Shown one piece after another: positions 38,667 through 43,059 of a DNA stretch of 43,059 nucleotides. The notes below the pieces were generated by a model. It made no database searches. It saw only the letters and a program-made list of their open reading frames with translations, and had not been told where the DNA came from. The position numbers were made by a program, and so were the translations under genes. Source of the stretch: Weizmannia acidilactici (GTDB lineage: Bacteria > Bacillota > Bacilli > Bacillales > Bacillaceae_C); assembly GCF_008974225.1 (NCBI RefSeq), contig NZ_BKZR01000031.1, forward strand, positions 1 to 43,059. Reading direction: 5' to 3'. Positions within the stretch are counted from its first letter, which is position 1, and each line of letters begins with the position of its first letter.

Positions 38667-40636
38667 GACTGATGGCTCCCTTCCATATACTCTTCGATCA
38701 CTTGGATCAGTTGTTTTTCCGCCTCGGCGACAGTAATATTTTTTAATTGTGTTGCCGCATTGGAAAGATGTCCGCCGCCGTTCATGGCTTCCATGATCAC
38801 CTGCACATTGACATTTCCGAGTGACCTTGCGCTGATCCCGACTTCATCCTCGCTGCGCCGGCCAATAACAAAGGACGCATCGACCCCATTCATCGTTAAA
38901 ATTGTGTCGGCAGCCTGCGCCATCAAAACCGGCGAATAAATGGCATCTTCTTTTCCTTTTGCAATGGCAATGCCGTTCAGCGGAAATCTCACCGTTTCGA
39001 CAAGCCTTGAACGCTGGATATACGAACGCAGATCCTCTTTTAAAAATCTTTGTACAAGGACAGTGTCGGCGCCTTGTGCGCGCAGGTACGATGCCGCATC
39101 AAACGTCCTCGATCCCGTCCGCAGTGTAAAACTTTTAGTATCCACTATTATACCAGCAAGAAGGGCAGTTGCTTCAAGCATATTGATTTTTCCATTTTTC
39201 GGCTGGTACTCCATTAATTCCGTTACGAGCTCGGACGTGGAAGAAGCATACGGTTCCATGTAGACAAGCAGCGGATTTTTGATAAAATCTTCCCCGCGGC
39301 GATGGTGGTCAATGACAACGACATTTTCAATCCGCCTGACAAGTCTTTCGTCTATGACGAGTGAAGGCTTATGCGTATCCACCACGACAAGCAGCGTATC
39401 GTCGGTCGCCATTTCAAGCGCTTCTTCCGGTGTAATGAAACGCGCATACAGCTCCGGGTATTGTTTGATTTCATCGAGAAGCCGCTTGACGCTAGTATCG
39501 ATTTCATTCAGATTTAAAATGATATAGCCTTCTTTTTGGTTGATTTCAGCGACTTTGCGGATGCCGATCGCTGCGCCAACAGCATCCATATCCGGAAATT
39601 TATGGCCCATGATCATTACCTTATCTCTCTCCATCATAAGCTCCCTTAATGCATGGGAAATGACGCGGGCCCTGACCCTTGTCCGTTTTTCGACCGGATT
39701 CGTTTTACCGCCGTAAAATTTTACTTTTCCGTTCGCCTGTTTAATGGCAACCTGGTCTCCGCCGCGCCCGAGTGCAATATCAAGACTTGATTGCGCCAAT
39801 TCCCCAAGTTCTGGCAGGGAAGGGACCCCTGCGCCCACCCCGATGCTCAGCGTCAGCGCAACATTTTGTTTGGAAGTTGCTTCCCGTACTTCATCCAAAA
39901 TCGCAAATTTATTATTTTCCAGTTCATGCAAAATCCGTTCATTGAAAACAGCGATAAATTTATCGGACGAGATCCGTTTAAAAAACAGACCGAATTCCAT
40001 CGTCCATTTGTTTAAAATAGAGGTGACAAGGCTGTTCAGGCTGCTGACGGACTGGTCATCCATTCCCTGGGTGACTTCATCGTAGTTGTCCAAATAAATA
40101 ATCGCAATGACCGTCCGTTCATTTTCATATAATTGTTCCACTTCGGCCTGCTCGGTAATATCAAAAAAGTAAAGCAGGCGCTCTTCCAATTTGAGGACGA
40201 CACGGTACTTCCTTTCATTTAAGCTGACCGTCTCGGAATGCATTTCCTGCTTAATTAAAGGCACGAGCACTTCCGCGACATCATAAAGGGAACGCCCGAC
40301 AAGCGTATCTTCATTAAAGCAGGAAGCCATGAACGGGTTCGTCCATTCAATGATGTAATCTTCATTATAAAGCATAATTCCAATCGGCATTTCCATCAGC
40401 GCCTCTTCCCCGACACGCTTGACACGGTAGGAGAGGGTAGAGATGTACTGCTCAATTTCCTCATTGGACCTCTGTTCCACGTAGAAGGCATAATAGAATA
40501 ACGCCCCGAGCACGAGAAGGCCGGCTGCCGTAATCCACCAATAATAAAAGAATATGATGCCGAGCAGAACCAAAGACACCGCAATTAAACCGTATAACGG
40601 ATAGCGCATTAACCGTTTATTGTAGTAAGAAGGCAT
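38663..40636 (-). CDS. gdpP: Cyclic-di-AMP phosphodiesterase
   Basis: GdpP (YybT) is a membrane enzyme that hydrolyses c-di-AMP to pApA. The 657-residue protein has two membrane helices (about 13-31 and 34-52), a PAS domain (about 80-165), a degenerate GGDEF domain (about 170-300) and a DHH/DHHA1 phosphodiesterase. Metal ligands are visible in MGHKFPDMDAVG (H345, D349, D351), VVVDTHKPS (D420) and VIDHHRRGED (H444 region). C-terminal GGGHLSNAATQ (about 621) is the DHHA1 motif. AGGAG lies 8 bases before the ATG. It is coupled to rplI and follows yybS by 55 bases. Confidence 0.95.
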   Translation of the reverse strand: MPSYYNKRLMRYPLYGLIAVSLVLLGIIFFYYWWITAAGLLVLGALFYYAFYVEQRSNEEIEQYISTLSYRVKRVGEEALMEMPIGIMLYNEDYIIEWTNPFMASCFNEDTLVGRSLYDVAEVLVPLIKQEMHSETVSLNERKYRVVLKLEERLLYFFDITEQAEVEQLYENERTVIAIIYLDNYDEVTQGMDDQSVSSLNSLVTSILNKWTMEFGLFFKRISSDKFIAVFNERILHELENNKFAILDEVREATSKQNVALTLSIGVGAGVPSLPELGELAQSSLDIALGRGGDQVAIKQANGKVKFYGGKTNPVEKRTRVRARVISHALRELMMERDKVMIMGHKFPDMDAVGAAIGIRKVAEINQKEGYIILNLNEIDTSVKRLLDEIKQYPELYARFITPEEALEMATDDTLLVVVDTHKPSLVIDERLVRRIENVVVIDHHRRGEDFIKNPLLVYMEPYASSTSELVTELMEYQPKNGKINMLEATALLAGIIVDTKSFTLRTGSRTFDAASYLRAQGADTVLVQRFLKEDLRSYIQRSRLVETVRFPLNGIAIAKGKEDAIYSPVLMAQAADTILTMNGVDASFVIGRRSEDEVGISARSLGNVNVQVIMEAMNGGGHLSNAATQLKNITVAEAEKQLIQVIEEYMEGSHQS

Positions 40637-40691
40637 ATCTTCAGCTCCTATATAGAGAAACTAAGAAAAGGCTTTTTTTTCAATCTATGTA

Positions 40692-41633
40692 TCACCTTTG
40701 AATCATCTGCCTGAAATCAAACCCTAAATCCATTATACCGAATATCATGACAAGATAAAGAAGCGGGCTGAACATAAGCGATAAAATCACCGCTAAAGCA
40801 AATATGCCTTTTGGCCATTTTTTTGTATAACTGAAAAAGTTCAATAGGGAATATCCCTGCAGCAGGATAAGAATTTGAAATATCAGCATCAAATTAAGGA
40901 CCGCTTTTGCCAAAAAACTGCTTGTATCCGCGCGCATCAGCAAGTATGCAGCCATGACAATGATGTAATACCATAAAATATTTTTCGGCAGGCGCAATTC
41001 GCGAAAAGGGTTCCATTTCGATGCAGGAACACCAAAGCGTTTGGCAATCGGAAAATTGATTGCCACCAAGATCAAAACCATGATAAAGGCGGACAGCAAA
41101 AGAAAGCTCGGCAAGTAAACCGTATAAACCAAACTTACGGAATCGGCCATTTGCGCGAATCTTTCCTTATAAGCAGACTCTTGTCCCAATGCCGATAAAA
41201 TCGCTTTTGATTGTTCGATAGACTGCTGCATCGTCTTTAAGTTTTCCGCGATAATATTCAAGTGAAAAAATTTTAAAGAAAAGAACATGATGGTAATCAT
41301 ACCGGTCAAAAACATCAGGCTGGATGCAACGTATGTAAAAAATTTGGTCTTTTTCAGTTGGATGCAGTATCCCATTACAAAACCGGTGCTTCCGAATAAA
41401 ACGGCAACAGGCAGCGAAGCCACAGTTCCCATCAATGCAGAAACGAGCAAACACACGGCAGAAAACACAATAATATATTTCAAAGGGTATTTGGAACAAA
41501 AAATGATAAAAGGCAACACAAGAAAAATGATAGCGACGAGCCGGATTAACGGGACATAAAGCGCGATCAGCAGGCATACCCCAAAAACCGCTGCAAGCAT
41601 CGCCCCTTCAGTCAGCATTTTTGTTTTTTTCAC
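40692..41633 (-). CDS. yybS: YybS family membrane protein (DUF2232)
   Basis: The 313-residue protein has about eight hydrophobic helices and belongs to the DUF2232/YybS family, whose role is unknown; it resembles energy-coupling or precursor-import membrane components. I choose the GTG at 41633 because AAGGGAG lies 7 bases before it and homologues begin with KxTxxLTEGA; ATGs at 41639 and 41663 are too close to their ribosome sites. It lies just upstream of gdpP and probably shares its transcript. Confidence 0.82.
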   Translation of the reverse strand: MKKTKMLTEGAMLAAVFGVCLLIALYVPLIRLVAIIFLVLPFIIFCSKYPLKYIIVFSAVCLLVSALMGTVASLPVAVLFGSTGFVMGYCIQLKKTKFFTYVASSLMFLTGMITIMFFSLKFFHLNIIAENLKTMQQSIEQSKAILSALGQESAYKERFAQMADSVSLVYTVYLPSFLLLSAFIMVLILVAINFPIAKRFGVPASKWNPFRELRLPKNILWYYIIVMAAYLLMRADTSSFLAKAVLNLMLIFQILILLQGYSLLNFFSYTKKWPKGIFALAVILSLMFSPLLYLVMIFGIMDLGFDFRQMIQR

Positions 41634-41713
41634 ATGCATGCTCCCTTCAAAATAACCTGTCATTTCCCCTCATTTTACCATAACCGGCACATGAAACAAA
41701 AAGATTATGGAAT

Positions 41714-41747
41714 GAAAAAAGACAACCTTTACAGGATGTCTTTTTTC
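41714..41747. terminator. Terminator of the rpsF-ssb-rpsR operon
   Basis: AAAAAAGACA (41715-41724) pairs with TGTCTTTTTT (41737-41746); T-run on both strands. Confidence 0.8.
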
Positions 41748-41793
41748 AACACAAAAGGAAAGAATCCAATTGTTTTATTTTGTTTTATTCATA

Positions 41794-42033
41794 TTATTTG
41801 TCATCTGCGACATACGGGAGCAACGCCATTTGGCGCGCACGTTTGATCGCAGTGGTCAATTTGCGCTGGTATTTTGCGCTTGTTCCTGTTACACGGCGAG
41901 GTAAAATTTTGCCGCGCTCAGAAATAAACTTTTTCAGCAAATCCACATCTTTATAGTCAATGTGGGTAATATGGTTTGCCGTAAAGTAGCATACTTTACG
42001 ACGTTTACGTCCGCCTCTGCGTCCACCTGCCAT
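41794..42033 (-). CDS. rpsR: Ribosomal protein bS18
   Basis: The 79-residue 30S protein S18 starts MAGGRRGGRKRRKVCYF and includes YKDVDLLKKFISERGKILPRRVTG and YQRKLTTAIKRARQMALLPY, the family core. AAGGAGGG is 10 bases before the ATG at 42033 and 3-4 bases before an in-frame ATG at 42039; homologues start at MAGG. Last gene of the rpsF-ssb-rpsR operon. Confidence 0.95.
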   Translation of the reverse strand: MAGGRRGGRKRRKVCYFTANHITHIDYKDVDLLKKFISERGKILPRRVTGTSAKYQRKLTTAIKRARQMALLPYVADDK

Positions 42034-42081
42034 TTTCATGTCCCTCCTTTAATTTGATTTCAGCGGGGGCATAATCCCCTG

Positions 42082-42576
42082 TTAAAATGGAAGATCATCA
42101 TCCGAGATGTCAATCGGTTGTCCATCATTTGAAAATGGATCTTCGTCAAACTTTGAATAATTTTGGTTACGTTGATTCTGATTTTGGTTGTAACCGGAAA
42201 ATGGATTCCCCTGATTATTCCCGTAATCCTGGCTGCTGCTGCGTTCCTGACTAACGCTTCTCGGTTCAAGGAACTGGACGCTGTCTGCCACCACCTCAGT
42301 CACATACACGCGCCGGCCATCCTGGGCTTCATAATTGCGTGTCTGGAGGCGGCCGTCAACGCCTGCTAAACTTCCTTTTTTCAAGTAGTTAGCCACATTT
42401 TCAGCCTGTTTTCTCCAAACGACACAATTGATAAAATCGGCTTCCCTTTCCCCCTGCTGATTCGTAAACGTCCGGTTCACAGCGAGAGTAAAAGTGGCAA
42501 CCGCTACTCCGCTCGGCGTATAGCGCAAGTCTGGATCTCTTGTCAGCCTGCCTACGAGGACAACACGGTTCAACAT
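42082..42576 (-). CDS. ssb: Single-stranded DNA-binding protein
   Basis: SSB coats single-stranded DNA at replication and repair forks and recruits partner proteins. The 164-residue protein begins MLNRVVLVGRLTRDPDLRYT and has an OB fold to about residue 110, a Gln/Asn-rich flexible linker, and the conserved acidic tip DISDDDLPF that binds partners. The ATG at 42576 follows GAGGGG at 9 bases. It lies between rpsF and rpsR as in Bacillus. Confidence 0.95.
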   Translation of the reverse strand: MLNRVVLVGRLTRDPDLRYTPSGVAVATFTLAVNRTFTNQQGEREADFINCVVWRKQAENVANYLKKGSLAGVDGRLQTRNYEAQDGRRVYVTEVVADSVQFLEPRSVSQERSSSQDYGNNQGNPFSGYNQNQNQRNQNYSKFDEDPFSNDGQPIDISDDDLPF

Positions 42577-42606
42577 CAGAATCAACCCCTCTCATTATTC
42601 AAAGTC

Positions 42607-42622
42607 CGTTTCACGTGAAACG
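42607..42622. promoter_or_regulatory. parS-like site between ssb and rpsF
   Basis: CGTTTCACGTGAAACG is a perfect 16 bp palindrome with 14 of 16 bases of the parS consensus. It sits in the 62-base gap between rpsF and ssb. Spo0J/ParB binding here would help load SMC near the origin. Confidence 0.85.
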
Positions 42623-42638
42623 TGTGTATATTCAAATC

Positions 42639-42926
42639 TTATTCTTCTTCTCTTACAACAATGTGGCGGATAATATCGCCGTTGATTTTTGCAAGGCGGT
42701 CGAATTCCTGGACCGCAGCCGGTTCAGCATTCACGTTGATGATATGGTAGTAACCATCACGGAAGTCCTTAATCTCGTATGCAAAGCGGCGTTTACCCCA
42801 CTCTTTTGATTCGATGATTTCCGCACCTTGGGATGTTAAAACATTATCAAAACGCTCAACAAGCACTTTTTTCGCCTCATCCTCAATGTTCGGGCGGATA
42901 ATGTACATAATTTCGTACTTTCTCAT
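42639..42926 (-). CDS. rpsF: Ribosomal protein bS6
   Basis: The 95-residue 30S protein S6 starts MRKYEIMYIIRPNIEDEAKK and has GKRRFAYEIKDFRDGYYHI, typical of the family. AAGGAGGTGAC is a strong ribosome site before the ATG. First gene of rpsF-ssb-rpsR; S6 and S18 bind each other in the ribosome and are known to repress their own operon through a leader RNA. Confidence 0.95.
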   Translation of the reverse strand: MRKYEIMYIIRPNIEDEAKKVLVERFDNVLTSQGAEIIESKEWGKRRFAYEIKDFRDGYYHIINVNAEPAAVQEFDRLAKINGDIIRHIVVREEE

Positions 42927-42933
42927 CTGTTTG

Positions 42934-42985
42934 TCACCTCCTTATGGACTATGCGGCCCTTTTTGGAAAAGGGCAAGGAGCAATG
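42934..42985 (-). promoter_or_regulatory. Candidate S6:S18 autoregulatory leader
   Basis: In the mRNA sense GCCCTTTT pairs with AAAAGGGC (42975-42955 region) with CCG in the following GGGCCGC, in the place where the S6:S18-binding motif lies in Bacillota. The structure is short, and the match is by position and the CCG feature only. Confidence 0.4.
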
Positions 42986-43014
42986 GTTCATGCGTTCATT
43001 ACTCACAAGTCGTA

Positions 43015-43043
43015 AGTATACCATAATACGCAGGCAAAATCAA
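43015..43043 (-). promoter_or_regulatory. Promoter of rpsF-ssb-rpsR
   Basis: Minus-strand TTGATT (43038-43043) and TATACT (43015-43020) are 17 bp apart, about 90 bp before rpsF. Confidence 0.65.
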
Positions 43044-43059
43044 TGTATGTTTTAAGGCC

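Noticed and set aside
1..43059. CRISPR array, prophage or integrated plasmid
   Set aside because: No regularly spaced direct repeats with unique spacers and no phage, integrase or conjugation genes are seen.

Overview
The window looks like the left flank of the replication origin of a moderate-GC member of the Bacillaceae. The conserved block at the right end (rpsF-ssb-rpsR, yybS, gdpP, rplI, dnaB, purA, two tRNAs, walRKHI-walJ-htrC, rlmH) has the order known from Bacillus. Protein and codon style, mqo, poxB and many small repeats resemble Heyndrickxia (Weizmannia/Bacillus) coagulans; that species call is inference. Almost all conserved genes at 24.7-43 kb lie on the minus strand, as expected for leading-strand genes left of oriC. 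Two parS-like palindromes (inside walK and between ssb and rpsF) and a DnaA-box cluster between rlmH and htrC fit an origin-proximal place.

The left part (0-15 kb) is a mosaic of short metabolic operons, several led by RNA switches: a PyrR attenuator before the uracil permease pyrP; a structured leader, probably a yjdF-motif riboswitch, before yjdF; and a preQ1-I riboswitch with terminator before queF-yhhQ. Other units are a DinB-like protein, poxB, deoC-rpiA, an aldehyde dehydrogenase, ytxJ and an amino-acid permease whose Shine-Dalgarno sequence lies in one arm of a long perfect inverted repeat.

From 12 to 15.6 kb the chromosome is decaying: a truncated, frameshifted MMPL transporter, a cytoplasmic alpha-amylase gene with one in-frame TAA, a Bacillus-type palindromic repeat, and an insertion-sequence tail related to one at the very start of the window.

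From 15.6 to 23.7 kb lies the most interesting accessory block. It holds a carboxyspermidine/carboxynorspermidine dehydrogenase-decarboxylase pair (polyamine synthesis) behind a promoter followed by two tandem terminators; a two-gene operon of a DUF1611 P-loop protein and an alanine/ornithine-racemase-like PLP enzyme behind twin perfect palindromes and a terminator-like leader; and, convergent with it, a four-gene polar amino-acid ABC importer. Together they suggest uptake and stereochemical or acyl modification of an amino acid, perhaps linked to polyamine supply. An internally deleted insertion sequence separates this block from mqo and the origin-proximal core.
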